Assembly (NCBI GenBank): GCA_937944445.1
Contig: CALDYP010000023.1
Span: 62,001 to 126,000 of the forward strand
Reading direction: 5' to 3'
Source: an uncultured Anaerolineae bacterium
GTDB taxonomy: Bacteria > Chloroflexota > Anaerolineae > Aggregatilineales > Phototrophicaceae
DNA: 64,000 bases
The translations under genes were made by a program, and so were the position numbers. Below the pieces are notes generated by a model. That model saw only the letters and a list, made by a program, of their open reading frames with translations, had not been told where the DNA came from and made no database searches. Positions 33,448 through 44,061 of the stretch are shown one piece after another. Numbering within the stretch: position 1 is the first letter of the stretch; every line of letters begins with the position of its first letter.

Positions 33448-33774
33448 TTATTCAATATCCGCGCCGCACTTCTTGCAGACGCGAACCTTACGATTATCGC
33501 TCTCACGCACACGATAGCCGACACGTGTCCGCTTGTCGCACGAGGGGCATACTAGCATCACGTTCGACAAATCGAGCGCCGCCTCTTTTGAGACGATCTG
33601 AGCCGGGATGTTCTGATTCCCACGCTGGCGCGCCTTTTGATGGCGCTTGACGATGTTGTACCCGTCCACCAGCACGCGGTTCTCTTTGGGCATCACGGTC
33701 TTGACTTCCCCGCGCTCGCCCACATCTTTACCGGCGATGATTTCGACGGTGTCACCTTTCTTGATCCGCTGCAT
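33448..33774 (-). CDS. rplX: 50S ribosomal protein uL24 with C-terminal zinc ribbon
   Basis: Early assembly initiator. KOW motif at the start ([24 protein letters not shown]), then the [10 protein letters not shown] region. The C-terminal part ([14 protein letters not shown], then CKKCGADIE) forms a two-CxxC zinc knuckle. Length 108. Confidence 0.97.
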   Translation of the reverse strand: MQRIKKGDTVEIIAGKDVGERGEVKTVMPKENRVLVDGYNIVKRHQKARQRGNQNIPAQIVSKEAALDLSNVMLVCPSCDKRTRVGYRVRESDNRKVRVCKKCGADIE

Positions 33775-33786
33775 GACTGCCTTCTC

Positions 33787-34158
33787 CTACAATGTCTCCG
33801 GGGCCAACGAGACGATCTTCGTAAAGCCACGGTCGCGCAGTTCACGAGCTACCGGCCCAAACACGCGCGTGCCTTTGGGGTTGACGCGGTCATCAGCCAA
33901 CAGCACAGCCGCGTTGTCGTCAAAGCGAATGTAGGAACCATCCGCGCGACGGTACTCCTTCGCCACGCGCACCACCACCGCCCGCACGATGTCACCCTTT
34001 TTGATGTTGCTCGCAGGGTTCGCCGACTTAACCGTACCCACCACTATATCGCCAATTGACCCATACTTGCGACGAGAGCCACCCAAAACACGAATGACGA
34101 GAATTTCTTGTGCGCCGCTGTTGTCAGCCACTTTCAGGCGCGATTCTGTCTGAATCAT
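33787..34158 (-). CDS. rplN: 50S ribosomal protein uL14
   Basis: Subunit-interface protein (bridge B8). Start [27 protein letters not shown], core [32 protein letters not shown] and end [26 protein letters not shown] are near invariant. Length 123. RBS AGGGG-like before the ATG; 12 nt above rplX. Confidence 0.98.
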   Translation of the reverse strand: MIQTESRLKVADNSGAQEILVIRVLGGSRRKYGSIGDIVVGTVKSANPASNIKKGDIVRAVVVRVAKEYRRADGSYIRFDDNAAVLLADDRVNPKGTRVFGPVARELRDRGFTKIVSLAPETL

Positions 34159-34164
34159 CTTGGA

Positions 34165-34440
34165 TTACCCCTCTACTTCCACGCTCAGCGGTTCAGTCAC
34201 CGTGAGCACCTTCTCCACGACCCAGCGCTTGTGACGGCTGAGCGGGCGGCTCTCGACGATCTGCACGAGCGCGCCTTCGGCGATCTCGTTGCTTTCATCG
34301 TGGGCCATCACCTTCTTCGTGGACTTGACGACCTTCTTATACACCGGGTGCATCGTACGCCGTTCGATGGCGACCGTCACGGTCTTGTCCATCTTGTTGC
34401 TCACGACCGTCCCGATGAGACGTCTACGACTGTTCGTCAT
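34165..34440 (-). CDS. rpsQ: 30S ribosomal protein uS17
   Basis: OB-fold 16S rRNA-binding protein. [24 protein letters not shown], the [19 protein letters not shown] segment and [19 protein letters not shown] match the family. Length 91. Follows rpmC by 4 nt. Confidence 0.98.
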   Translation of the reverse strand: MTNSRRRLIGTVVSNKMDKTVTVAIERRTMHPVYKKVVKSTKKVMAHDESNEIAEGALVQIVESRPLSRHKRWVVEKVLTVTEPLSVEVEG

Positions 34441-34444
34441 GATC

Positions 34445-34657
34445 TTAATCCTTCTTGGCTACATCTTGCGCAAGCTGTCGCTCGCGCAGGATGGTCAGAA
34501 TACGAGCGATGTCGCGGCGTGTTTTGCGGAACATGCTGGTGTCCTTCAGTTCGCCCGTCATCTTCTCAAGGCGCAGGTGATACAGCGACTGCACCTTGTC
34601 ATCATACAGCTCGAGCAGCTTAGCGTCGTTCAACGCGCGCAGTTCACGAGTTTTCAT
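34445..34657 (-). CDS. rpmC: 50S ribosomal protein uL29
   Basis: Two-helix protein at the exit tunnel, docking site for SRP and trigger factor. [20 protein letters not shown] and the [33 protein letters not shown] pattern are typical. Length 70. The ATG overlaps the rplP stop by 4 nt. Confidence 0.97.
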   Translation of the reverse strand: MKTRELRALNDAKLLELYDDKVQSLYHLRLEKMTGELKDTSMFRKTRRDIARILTILRERQLAQDVAKKD

Positions 34658-35094
34658 GAGACGGTCACCTCCACGCCTGAGATCGGGTCGATGCGTTTGA
34701 CGAACTTGGTGCGGATCGGCAGCTTGGCCGCGGCCAATTGCAGCGCCTCACGCGCCAACCCCTCATCCACACCGCCCATCTCAAACAGCACACGTCCGGG
34801 CTTGATCACCGCGACATAGTATTCCACTGCGCCCTTGCCGTTACCCATACGGGTTTCGGCGGCTTTCTTGGTGTAAGGCTTGTCAGGGAACACACGAATC
34901 CAAATCTTGCCGCGGCGGCGAATGGCACGCACCATTGCACGCCGCGCCGCTTCGATCTGACGGCTGGTCATCCAAACTGGCTCCAGCGCTTGCAGACCAT
35001 ACTCCCCAAACGACACCGTAGAGCCACGATAGGCCTTGCCGGTCATGCGCCCACGCTGCTGTTTGCGGTACTTTGTACGCTTTGGCATTAACAT
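34654..35094 (-). CDS. rplP: 50S ribosomal protein uL16
   Basis: Protein of the A-site finger region. [57 protein letters not shown]-like and the end [14 protein letters not shown] are diagnostic. AGGAG lies 9 nt before this ATG, so it is preferred over the one two codons later. Length 146. Confidence 0.97.
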   Translation of the reverse strand: MLMPKRTKYRKQQRGRMTGKAYRGSTVSFGEYGLQALEPVWMTSRQIEAARRAMVRAIRRRGKIWIRVFPDKPYTKKAAETRMGNGKGAVEYYVAVIKPGRVLFEMGGVDEGLAREALQLAAAKLPIRTKFVKRIDPISGVEVTVS

Positions 35095-35125
35095 CGATCA
35101 ACACTCCTTGCTCACAGCGCACGCG

Positions 35126-35809
35126 CTATGAGGTATAAACGTCCTGCGGCTGGGCAGCACGCGGGGCCTCACGGTGCATGTCACCGTAGACCACGCCCTT
35201 GTAGACCCACACCTTGATGCCGATCTGGCCAAAGGTGGTGGTGGCTTCTGCCATGCCAAATTCAATTGCCGCGCGCAAGGTGTTACGCGGCACGCGCCCT
35301 TCTGACATCCACTCGCGGCGCGACATGTCCGAGCCACCGAGGCGTCCACTCACTTCGATACGGATGCCCTCCGCGCCGAGGCGCATCGCCTGCTGGATGG
35401 CCTTCTTCATCGCGCGGCTGTGGCCGATGCGGCGCTCCAACTGTTGGGCGATGCTTTCCGCCACCAGCACTGCGTCAATATCCGCCTTTTCAATCTCCGT
35501 CACGTCCACTTTTACCGTCTTGCCCGTCAGCTTTTCGAGATCTTGACGCAAAACTTTTACGCCTTCTCCCTTCTTGCCGATCACCAAACCCGGGCGGCTG
35601 GCGTGAATGTTGATGCTGACGACGTTCGATTGACGCTCAATTTCGATTCGGCTGATGCCTGCTTGAGCCGTGCGCTTCTTGACGATCTCGCGCAGCTTGA
35701 AATCTTCGTGAAGCAGCTCAACGTAGTTCGGGCCTTCCGCATACCAGCGGGCATCCCAGTCGCGGTTGATCTTCAGGCGCATCCCAATTGGGTGTACTTT
35801 ACGACCCAT
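35126..35809 (-). CDS. rpsC: 30S ribosomal protein uS3
   Basis: Head protein with helicase-like role at the mRNA entry. MGRKVHPIGMRLKINRDWDARWYAEG, the KH domain around HASRPGLVIGKKGEGVKVLRQDL and the C-terminal EGIRIEVSGRLGGSDMSRREWMSEGRVPRNTLRA are near invariant. At 227 residues it has a short tail after the GVVYGDM motif. Confidence 0.98.
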   Translation of the reverse strand: MGRKVHPIGMRLKINRDWDARWYAEGPNYVELLHEDFKLREIVKKRTAQAGISRIEIERQSNVVSINIHASRPGLVIGKKGEGVKVLRQDLEKLTGKTVKVDVTEIEKADIDAVLVAESIAQQLERRIGHSRAMKKAIQQAMRLGAEGIRIEVSGRLGGSDMSRREWMSEGRVPRNTLRAAIEFGMAEATTTFGQIGIKVWVYKGVVYGDMHREAPRAAQPQDVYTS

Positions 35810-35815
35810 ACTGTT

Positions 35816-36160
35816 TTAACTCTCCCTTGATTGATCTGCCAGCACAACCCACAGGTGCGACTGACGCTTGACACGGGGCTTGTAACGGCCACGCGCACCG
35901 GCTTTGAAGCGCTTGAGCCGTGGGCCTTCGCCGGCCCAAATCTGCGCGATTTTCATCGCGCTGGGGTTCAGCTCGAAGTTGTTCTCGGCGTTGGCCAGTG
36001 CAGAGGCAACCGTCTTACGGACGAACTCTGCGCCCTTCTGGGGCATGAATTCTAGCACGACGAGCGCTTCTTCAGCATCCATGCCGCGCACTTGGTCGCA
36101 GACCAGCGCCAACTTCTGGGAAGAGATCGGCAGGTAACGGGTGATTGCTTTGACTTCCAT
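35816..36160 (-). CDS. rplV: 50S ribosomal protein uL22
   Basis: Lines the nascent-chain tunnel through a long beta hairpin. ITRYLPISSQKLALVCDQVRGMDAEEAL, then FVRKTVASALANAENNFEL and the hairpin end RGRYKPRVKRQSHLWVVLAD are typical. Length 114. Confidence 0.97.
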   Translation of the reverse strand: MEVKAITRYLPISSQKLALVCDQVRGMDAEEALVVLEFMPQKGAEFVRKTVASALANAENNFELNPSAMKIAQIWAGEGPRLKRFKAGARGRYKPRVKRQSHLWVVLADQSRES

Positions 36161-36171
36161 GGCTGCCTCCC

Positions 36172-36447
36172 CTACTTCTTCTTCTTTTTCTCGGCTAGGT
36201 GACCACGGAAGTTGCGCGTTGGCGCAAATTCACCCAGCTTGTGGCCGACCATGTTCTCGGTCACGTAGATCGGAACGTGCTGCTTGCCGTTGTGGACGGC
36301 GATTGTGTGCCCCACCATCTGCGGGAAGATCGTGCTGTCACGGCTCCACGTGCGGATGACGGCGCGCTTGTTCGTTTCGTTCATCTTCTCGATCTTGGCG
36401 AGCAGACGGGGCTGAATGTAAGGCCCCTTCTTCAGCGAACGGCTCAT
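36172..36447 (-). CDS. rpsS: 30S ribosomal protein uS19
   Basis: Head protein paired with uS13. [66 protein letters not shown]-type motifs and a Lys-rich tail are diagnostic. Length 91. Confidence 0.98.
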   Translation of the reverse strand: MSRSLKKGPYIQPRLLAKIEKMNETNKRAVIRTWSRDSTIFPQMVGHTIAVHNGKQHVPIYVTENMVGHKLGEFAPTRNFRGHLAEKKKKK

Positions 36448-36466
36448 GTGACTTCAACTCCTCGTG

Positions 36467-37306
36467 TTACTTGGTCCGGCGGTTGCCGCGGCGACGAATG
36501 ATGAAGCGGTTGGTGCGCTTGTTCGTGCGTGTTAGCACGCCCAGCGCCAACTTGCCCCACGGGGTCTTGGGCGAAGGCATACCGATGCCGCTGCGCCCCT
36601 CACCACCACCGTGGGGGTGGCTGTTGGGATCCATCGCCACGCCGCGCACCGCCGGACGCCAGCCCTTCCAACGATTGCGGCCGGCCTTGCCGAGTTTGAC
36701 GTTGCCGTGCTCGGCGTTGCCCACTTGGCCAATCGTCGCCATGCAGCGCTCGTGGATGTAGCGCGTCTCGCCGCTGGGCATGCGCACAACCGCGTACACG
36801 CCCTCTTTGGCCAGCACTTGGCCGCTCACACCGGCGCTGCGGGCCAGTTGACCGCCCTTGCCCGGCTTCAGCTCAATGTTGTGAATCACCGTGCCAACCG
36901 GAATATCGCGAATTGGCAGGGCGTTGCCCGGGCGCAGCTCGGCCAGTTCTCCATTGCCGATGCGATCCCCTACCTTGAGGTTCAGCGGCGCGATGATGTA
37001 GCGCAGCTCACCGTCCTCGTAGCGCACCAGCGCGATACGCGCCGTGCGGTTGGGGTCATACTCAATCGAGACGACTTCCGCGCGCACGTCGAATTTGTTG
37101 CGCTTGAAGTCGATGATGCGGTAGCGGCGGCGATGCCCGCCCCCACGATGGCGCACGGTCACGCGCCCGGTGTTGTTGCGCCCACCCTTCTTGCGCAGCG
37201 CCGTCGTCAGCGACCGCTGCGGGCGCTTCTTGGTGATCTCCTCGAAGGTATAGCCCGTCATGTCGCGGCGACCCGCCGAGGTGGGGTTGTAAGCTTTGAT
37301 CGGCAT
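36467..37306 (-). CDS. rplB: 50S ribosomal protein uL2
   Basis: Peptidyl-transferase-centre support protein. Start [63 protein letters not shown]-like, and the near-invariant [17 protein letters not shown] loop with the functional His. The start at MPIK is standard; upstream codons overlap rplW. Length 279. Confidence 0.98.
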   Translation of the reverse strand: MPIKAYNPTSAGRRDMTGYTFEEITKKRPQRSLTTALRKKGGRNNTGRVTVRHRGGGHRRRYRIIDFKRNKFDVRAEVVSIEYDPNRTARIALVRYEDGELRYIIAPLNLKVGDRIGNGELAELRPGNALPIRDIPVGTVIHNIELKPGKGGQLARSAGVSGQVLAKEGVYAVVRMPSGETRYIHERCMATIGQVGNAEHGNVKLGKAGRNRWKGWRPAVRGVAMDPNSHPHGGGEGRSGIGMPSPKTPWGKLALGVLTRTNKRTNRFIIRRRGNRRTK

Positions 37307-37316
37307 GTCGACCTTC

Positions 37317-37619
37317 CTAGACGTTGAACAACTCGATCTTGGCGCCCTCAGCGAGGGTGACAATGGCTTTCTTCCACTGCCGAGAACGCAAGAAATACTT
37401 TCGACCGCGACGACCCCGCTTGGCGGGGTTGATCAGAGTGTTCACGCTGATCACCTGCCCCTTGAGGTCAAAAATAAGCTCGACCGCGTCCTTGATCTGC
37501 GCTTTGTTGGCCTTAGGGGCCACTTCAAACGCATATTGGTTGTTGCGCTCGGCTAACCCGTTGCTTTTCTCGGTGATGACCGCGCGGCGGATCACCTCAT
37601 ATGGATGCAGTTCAGCCAT
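37317..37619 (-). CDS. rplW: 50S ribosomal protein uL23
   Basis: Exit-tunnel docking site. [28 protein letters not shown] and [29 protein letters not shown] identify it. The ATG giving MAELHPY has GGAGG upstream. Length 100. It begins 2 nt below the rplD stop. Confidence 0.97.
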   Translation of the reverse strand: MAELHPYEVIRRAVITEKSNGLAERNNQYAFEVAPKANKAQIKDAVELIFDLKGQVISVNTLINPAKRGRRGRKYFLRSRQWKKAIVTLAEGAKIELFNV

Positions 37620-37621
37620 CG

Positions 37622-38257
37622 TTACTTGGCCTCCTTCTTGCCCCACACGCTGGTGATGAAGTCCAGCGCGTCCAGCGGGATGATGACCTTGTCGTACTTG
37701 AGCAGGTCACGCATGTTCAAATTGTTGACGAGCAGCGCCTGTGCCTTCGGCAGGTTGCTGACGCTGCGCTGCACGTTCACGTTGCCGTGTGTGAACAGCA
37801 CCAGCGCGTTATCGCCACCGGTCAGGGCTTCAATGGCCTGCTTCATGACCTTCGTCTTGGGCGCTTCAAGGCTCAGCTTGTCGACGATCACAATCTGTTG
37901 ATCGCGCAGCAGGGCGCTGAGGGCGCTCTTGATTGCGCCTTGACGCATCTTGCGCGGCATCGACTGAGTGTAGTCGCGCGGCTTGGGGCCATGCGCAATG
38001 CCACCCCCGACGAAGATCGGCGCGTTGCGGCTGCCATGACGGGCGTTGCCCGTGCCCTTCTGCTTGTAAACTTTGGCCTTCGTGCGGTTCACCTCGCCGC
38101 GGCGCAGCGTGCTGTGCGTGCCTTGACGGGCGTTGGCCATCTGGCGCACATACGCCTGATGCATCAGGCCGACGTTGACTTCAACCTCGAAAATATCAGC
38201 GGGCAAGTCAATCGTCTTGACTTCCTTGCCGGTCATATCGAGAACTGGAACTTGCAT
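37622..38257 (-). CDS. rplD: 50S ribosomal protein uL4
   Basis: Tunnel-lining protein; in E. coli it also represses the S10 operon. MQVPVLDMTGKEVKTIDLP, QMANARQGTHSTLRRGEVNRTKAKVYKQKGTGNARHGSRNAPIFVGGG-type loop and the DKLSLEAPKTK region are diagnostic. AAGGAGG precedes this ATG. Length 211. Confidence 0.97.
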   Translation of the reverse strand: MQVPVLDMTGKEVKTIDLPADIFEVEVNVGLMHQAYVRQMANARQGTHSTLRRGEVNRTKAKVYKQKGTGNARHGSRNAPIFVGGGIAHGPKPRDYTQSMPRKMRQGAIKSALSALLRDQQIVIVDKLSLEAPKTKVMKQAIEALTGGDNALVLFTHGNVNVQRSVSNLPKAQALLVNNLNMRDLLKYDKVIIPLDALDFITSVWGKKEAK

Positions 38258-38267
38258 CGTAGCCTCC

Positions 38268-38906
38268 TTACTTCTTACCACGCGCTGCGGGCTTCACGAT
38301 GACGATATCGCCCTTGGCACCCGGCACAGAGCCTCTGACCGCGAGCAGGTTCTTCTCCGCATCGACCACAACCACTTGCAGGTTTTGCATGGTCACACGT
38401 TCCGCCCCCATGTGGCCGGCCATGCGCTGGCCTTTCAGGGTGCGGCCCGGAAATTCACACATCCCAACGCTGCCCGGGGCGCGCTCACGGTCAGATTGAC
38501 CGTGCGTCTTGGGCTGGCGGTTAAAGTTATGGCGTTTGATCGTGCCAGCGAAGCCACGCCCCTTGCTGATCCCAACAACATCGACGCGCTCACCCTTCTC
38601 GAACACGTCAGCTTTGATCTCGGCTCCCTCAGTCACAGTCACGTCTTCATTGCGCACACGGAATTCGCGCAAGACGCGCAGCGCGGGCAGCCCCTTCTTC
38701 GACAAGTGGCCCATCTGGCCCTTCGTCAAGCGCTGTGCCTTAGTCTCTTCATACCCTAGCTGAACGGCGGTGTAGCCGTCCTTCTCGGCCGTGCGCACTT
38801 GGGTCACATAGCACGGCCCGGCGGCGATGACCGTCACCGGAATGGCATTCCCCTGCTCGTCAAAGACTTGAGTCATGCCGACTTTCTTACCAATGATGCC
38901 CTTCAT
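38268..38906 (-). CDS. rplC: 50S ribosomal protein uL3
   Basis: Assembly initiator reaching the peptidyl-transferase centre. MKGIIGKKVGMTQVFDEQGNAIPVTVIAAGPCYVTQ, FAGTIKRHNFNRQPKTHGQSD and RMAGHMGAERVTMQNLQVV identify it. GGAGG precedes the ATG. A 111-nt spacer with a possible hairpin separates it from rpsJ. Length 212. Confidence 0.98.
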   Translation of the reverse strand: MKGIIGKKVGMTQVFDEQGNAIPVTVIAAGPCYVTQVRTAEKDGYTAVQLGYEETKAQRLTKGQMGHLSKKGLPALRVLREFRVRNEDVTVTEGAEIKADVFEKGERVDVVGISKGRGFAGTIKRHNFNRQPKTHGQSDRERAPGSVGMCEFPGRTLKGQRMAGHMGAERVTMQNLQVVVVDAEKNLLAVRGSVPGAKGDIVIVKPAARGKK

Positions 38907-38921
38907 CCTACAACCTCCAGA

Positions 38922-38967
38922 GGGGGGTTAGGCGCAAAAAAAATGCGCGAGTGCTAGTTCCCCTCCC
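38922..38967 (-). promoter_or_regulatory. Structured spacer between rpsJ and rplC
   Basis: On the minus strand a self-complementary element: outer GGGG/CCCC and UAG/CUA pairs and an inner stem GCGCA/TGCGC closing a six-U loop. It ends about 15 nt above the rplC GGAGG. It could be an mRNA control structure or a pause site; no standard terminator (stem then U-run) is formed. Confidence 0.4.
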
Positions 38968-39017
38968 ACATACACACTTGATATTTGGGTTAGGTGGTCC
39001 CTGTAATCACTACAGGT

Positions 39018-39332
39018 TTAAATCGTGATTTCAATGTCTACGCCAGCCGGCAAGTTCAGCCGCATCAGCGTTTCGACCGTCTTGCTGTCAGGGTCAACGA
39101 GGACGTCGATCAGTCGTTTGTGCGTGCGAATTTCGAAATGCTCGTGCGAGTCCTTGTCGATAAACGTCGAACGCCGCACGGTGAACCGCTCCAGACGGGT
39201 TGGCAGCGGGATTGGCCCCACTACGCGCGCACCGGTGCGCTCGGCTGTCTCCACAATCCGCTGCGCCGACTGATCCAACACCCGATGATCGTACCCCTTC
39301 AGGCGAATACGGATCTTGTTCTTGGCTGCCAT
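39018..39332 (-). CDS. rpsJ: 30S ribosomal protein uS10
   Basis: Head protein, also NusE in antitermination complexes. [55 protein letters not shown] and the C-terminal [13 protein letters not shown] pattern are near invariant. Length 104. It directly follows tuf in an str-S10 fusion. Confidence 0.98.
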   Translation of the reverse strand: MAAKNKIRIRLKGYDHRVLDQSAQRIVETAERTGARVVGPIPLPTRLERFTVRRSTFIDKDSHEHFEIRTHKRLIDVLVDPDSKTVETLMRLNLPAGVDIEITI

Positions 39333-39404
39333 CGTACTTCCTTCACTTGTTAACAGAGCAGATCAATCGGGGGAAGCCATGAACCGCTTCCCCCGATCCG
39401 ATTC

Positions 39405-40604
<1,200 letters not shown>

Positions 40605-40683
40605 GTGAGCATTCCCTCTTGTCTACTTGTGTTTACAGACGATGCTATTCAGACGGGGCAGCAATCTGCCCCAATTGCCACCA

Positions 40684-42786
40684 TTAACGAACGCCACCAA
40701 TGACTTCATCGGCGATATTCTTCGGAGCGACCGTGTACTTGTCAAACTCCATCGTGAAGTTGCCACGCCCTTGGGTCATGTTGCGCAGGTTCGTCGCGTA
40801 GCCGAACATCTCCGCCAGCGGAACCGACGCGCGAATGGCCGTCGATCCCATGCCCAGCGGTTCCATTCCCTCAACCACACCGCGCCGTGCCGCCAAGTCA
40901 CCGACGATGCTGCCGGTGTAGTCGTCAGGCACGGTGACTTCGACGCGCATCGACGGCTCCAGAATGACCGGGGCAGCCGCGCGCACGCCGTCCTTCAAGC
41001 ACATCGACCCAGCGATCTTGAAGGCCATTTCGTTCGAGTCGACCTCGTGCATCGCGCCGTCAATAACGCGCGCTGTCACGCCGACCACCGGATAGCCCGC
41101 AATGACGCCGCCTTCCATCGCCTCGCGCGCGCCCTTTTCCGCCGCACGGGCAAACTCTTTGGTGATCGCCCCGCCCTTGATTTCATCCAACCAGAGCAGC
41201 TCTTCACCGTTGGCGAGCTTGCGCTCTTCCTCCGTCATGGGCGAGAACTGCACCACGACGCGGGCATACATACCAGAACCGCCGGACTGACGTTTGAGGG
41301 TCGTGTCTGCGGTGTATTCACGGGTGATCGTCTCACGATACGCCACACGCGGGCGGCCCACCGTGGCCTGCACCCCGTACTCACGCTTGAGGCGATCCAC
41401 AAGCACTTCGAGGTGCAGCTCACCCATGCCCTTGATCTTCGTCTGGCCGAGCGAGGGATCCACTTCGACTTTGAAGGTCGGGTCTTCTTCGGCCAGCTTT
41501 TTCAAGCCGATGGCCATCTTGTCTTGGTCGGCCTTGCTGTTCGGCTCGATGGCGACTTCGATCACCGGCTCAGGGAACTTGATCGTTTCTAGCAGGATCG
41601 GCGTGCTTTGCTCGCACAGCGTGTCGCCGGTAAAGGTTTCCTTCAAGCCGATGATGGCGGCGATGTCGCCCGCTTGCACCTCTTCCACATCCTCGCGACG
41701 ATCCGCGAACATACGCACGATGCGACCGATGCGCTCCGTGACGTTCTTGCCCGGGTTGTAGAGCATCGTGCCCGTCTTCAGAACCCCGCTGTACACGCGC
41801 GTGAACGCCAGACGACCGTACTTGTCCGAGATGATCTTGAACACCAGCGCGCTCAGCGGCTCATCGTTAGAGGCCTTGCGCTCGACTGGCTCGCCCGTTT
41901 TGGGGTTCGTCCCACGCACCGCCGGGATGTCCAACGGCGACGGCAGGTAGTCGATCACCGCGTCGAGCATCAACTGAACGCCCTTGTTCTTGAGTGCGCT
42001 GCCGCACAGCACCGGGTGCAGCTTGCCTGCAATCGTCCCGATGCGCAGGCCTTCCTTCAGCTCTTCCGTGCTGATCTCTTCCTCCATCAGGTACTTCTCA
42101 GTGAGTACCTCGTCCACCTCAACGATCTTTTCGATCATCTCACGGCGGGCGTTCTCGGCAATCGACAGGTAGTGATCGGGGATAGGCACGCGCTTGATGT
42201 CCGTGCCGAGGTCGTTGCCGTAGGTCACCAGTTCCATCGCCATCAGGTCGATGATGCCGGCGAACTCGTCACCGCTGCCGTAGGGCAGTTGGATCAGAAC
42301 GGGGTTGGCCTTCAGGCGGTCAACCATCATCTTCACGGTACGCTCAAAGTTCGCGCCCGTGCGATCCATCTTGTTGATGAAGCACATGCGCGGCACGTTG
42401 TAGCCGCTGGCCTGACGCCACACTGTCTCGGATTGTGGTTCCACGCCGGCCACGCTGTCGAACACCGCGATGCCGCCGTCCAACACGCGCAGGCTGCGCT
42501 GCACTTCTGCCGTAAAGTCAACGTGGCCGGGTGTGTCGATCACGTTGATCTGATACCCGTTCCATGAAGCAGTTACGGCAGCGCTAGTGATGGTGATCCC
42601 GCGCTCGCGTTCTTGCTCCATATAGTCGGTGGTTGCAGCGCCGTCGTGCACCTCACCAATGCGGTGAACCATGCCCGTGTAGTACAAGATACGCTCGGTC
42701 GTGGTGGTCTTGCCCGCGTCGATGTGTGCGATAATGCCAATATTGCGGACTTTGGTCAGGTCTAACGCTTTGCCTTTTGTGGTCAT
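40684..42786 (-). CDS. fusA: Elongation factor G
   Basis: Translocation GTPase. NIGIIAHIDAGKTTTTERILYYTG (P-loop), RGITITSAA, DTPGHVDF, NKMD and domain IV-V motifs (YTGSIVGDLAARRG, VPLAEMFGYATNLR, GRGNFTMEFDKY) are in order. The ATG giving MTTKGKALDL is standard; an upstream in-frame ATG would add seven residues. Length 700. Confidence 0.99.
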   Translation of the reverse strand: MTTKGKALDLTKVRNIGIIAHIDAGKTTTTERILYYTGMVHRIGEVHDGAATTDYMEQERERGITITSAAVTASWNGYQINVIDTPGHVDFTAEVQRSLRVLDGGIAVFDSVAGVEPQSETVWRQASGYNVPRMCFINKMDRTGANFERTVKMMVDRLKANPVLIQLPYGSGDEFAGIIDLMAMELVTYGNDLGTDIKRVPIPDHYLSIAENARREMIEKIVEVDEVLTEKYLMEEEISTEELKEGLRIGTIAGKLHPVLCGSALKNKGVQLMLDAVIDYLPSPLDIPAVRGTNPKTGEPVERKASNDEPLSALVFKIISDKYGRLAFTRVYSGVLKTGTMLYNPGKNVTERIGRIVRMFADRREDVEEVQAGDIAAIIGLKETFTGDTLCEQSTPILLETIKFPEPVIEVAIEPNSKADQDKMAIGLKKLAEEDPTFKVEVDPSLGQTKIKGMGELHLEVLVDRLKREYGVQATVGRPRVAYRETITREYTADTTLKRQSGGSGMYARVVVQFSPMTEEERKLANGEELLWLDEIKGGAITKEFARAAEKGAREAMEGGVIAGYPVVGVTARVIDGAMHEVDSNEMAFKIAGSMCLKDGVRAAAPVILEPSMRVEVTVPDDYTGSIVGDLAARRGVVEGMEPLGMGSTAIRASVPLAEMFGYATNLRNMTQGRGNFTMEFDKYTVAPKNIADEVIGGVR

Positions 42787-42810
42787 ATGGAACCTATCCC
42801 AAACCAACGA

Positions 42811-43275
42811 TTAACGAAAGTGAGCAAACGCGCGGTTGGCTTCTGCCATACGATGCGTTTCATCTTTGCGCTTGACAGACGCGCCTTGCCCGGTCGAAGC
42901 GTCGATCAGCTCCGCCGAAAGCTTCTGCGCCATGCTCTTGCCGCTGCGCTTGCGCGCGTTCTGGATGATCCAGCGCATCGCCAGCGTGATCCCGCGGTAC
43001 GAACGCACTTCAACCGGCACTTGATACGTCGAACCGCCCACGCGGCGCGGCTTCACCTCGACGGTGGGCTGAACGTTGCGCAGCGCCGTCTCAAAGACCT
43101 CGATCGGGTCCTTCTTGGTGCGATCGGCCACCAGATCAAGCGCTTCGTACATCACGCCCAAAGCCGTTGATTTCTTGCCGCCGTACATCATGCGATTGAC
43201 GAACATCGTCACATGTTCGTTGTTGAACTTCGCGTCCGGGACGACCGGGCGCTTGACGGGTGTCTTTCTACGCAT
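42811..43275 (-). CDS. rpsG: 30S ribosomal protein uS7
   Basis: Head assembly initiator. RRKTPVKRPVVPDAKFNNEHVTMFVNRMMYGGKKS, TVEVKPRRVGGSTYQVPVEVR and KRKDETHRMAEANRAFAHFR are diagnostic. Length 154, the shorter form. It abuts rpsL with no gap. Confidence 0.98.
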   Translation of the reverse strand: MRRKTPVKRPVVPDAKFNNEHVTMFVNRMMYGGKKSTALGVMYEALDLVADRTKKDPIEVFETALRNVQPTVEVKPRRVGGSTYQVPVEVRSYRGITLAMRWIIQNARKRSGKSMAQKLSAELIDASTGQGASVKRKDETHRMAEANRAFAHFR

Positions 43276-43728
43276 TTATCTCTTTCCCTTCGTCGGTGCA
43301 GCAGCTTGGCCGGGCTTCGGACGCTTCGTGCCATACTTGCTGCGACCCTGCCTACGACCTTCGACGCCGGTCGTGTCGAGCGTCCCACGGACGATGTGGT
43401 AACGCACCCCCGGCAAATCCTTCACACGGCCACCGCGCACCAACACCACGCTGTGCTCCTGCAAGCGATGGCCCTCACCGCCGATATAAGCAGTGACTTC
43501 CATCCCATTTGACAGGCGCACGCGGGCGATCTTCCGCAGGGCCGAGTTGGGCTTCTTGGGCGTCATGGTTCGCACTTGGGTGCAGACACCGCGCTTTTGC
43601 GGCGCGCCTTTGCGCTGGCGCGTGCGCTTTTGCTTCAGCGTGTTCAGCGTATATTGCAGCGCTGGCGCTTTCGTCTTGCGCGTCTTGGGCTGGCGGCCCT
43701 TGCGAACCAACTGATTGATGGTTGGCAT
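43276..43728 (-). CDS. rpsL: 30S ribosomal protein uS12
   Basis: Decoding-site protein. [38 protein letters not shown] and [24 protein letters not shown] are present; the lysines at the sites of known streptomycin-resistance changes are wild type. Length 150 with a long C-terminal basic tail. First gene of the str-S10-spc superoperon, after a long leader. Confidence 0.98.
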   Translation of the reverse strand: MPTINQLVRKGRQPKTRKTKAPALQYTLNTLKQKRTRQRKGAPQKRGVCTQVRTMTPKKPNSALRKIARVRLSNGMEVTAYIGGEGHRLQEHSVVLVRGGRVKDLPGVRYHIVRGTLDTTGVEGRRQGRSKYGTKRPKPGQAAAPTKGKR

Positions 43729-43955
43729 TGAACTCTCCGCTACTTCCTACTCGTACTGCTTCGTGAATAAACCGCTTTTGAGCGGGCGAAACACCGTCTT
43801 TTAGGCAAGCAAACGGGCGTCAACCAAAAAACTCGGAGCGCCCGCGTGTTTCTTAGTCGTCAACGAGCTACCACCACTTGTGTGGCGCTTTCGTCACCTT
43901 CTGCAATTCCCGCTCGCTCATTGCCTTGTGAAAGGATGATCTAGCAGGTAGCGTT
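43729..43955 (-). promoter_or_regulatory. Structured 5' leader of the str superoperon (candidate regulatory RNA)
   Basis: About 225 nt between the predicted transcription start and rpsL. On the minus strand it holds several hairpins: CCAC/GTGG, CCGCT/AGCGG (loop CAAA), and one segment CGGGCG (43839-43844) that can pair with either of two downstream CGCCCG copies (43814-43819 or 43783-43788). This gives mutually exclusive folds. An autoregulatory site for a ribosomal protein is a reasonable guess, not shown. Confidence 0.5.
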
Positions 43956-43959
43956 GGCT

Positions 43960-43988
43960 ATGATAGCAGTCCGAATAGAGCGCGTCAA
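43960..43988 (-). promoter_or_regulatory. Promoter of the str-S10-spc superoperon
   Basis: -35 TTGACG (43983-43988), exactly 17 nt spacer, -10 TATCAT (43960-43965). This is one of the two best promoters in the window and fits a highly expressed ribosomal operon. Confidence 0.78.
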
Positions 43989-44061
43989 GTGAAGATGATG
44001 CACCTGTGGTGGTCAGAACTAGGCCAATTTTAAAGATGTGACGTATGATACGCTCATCCTT

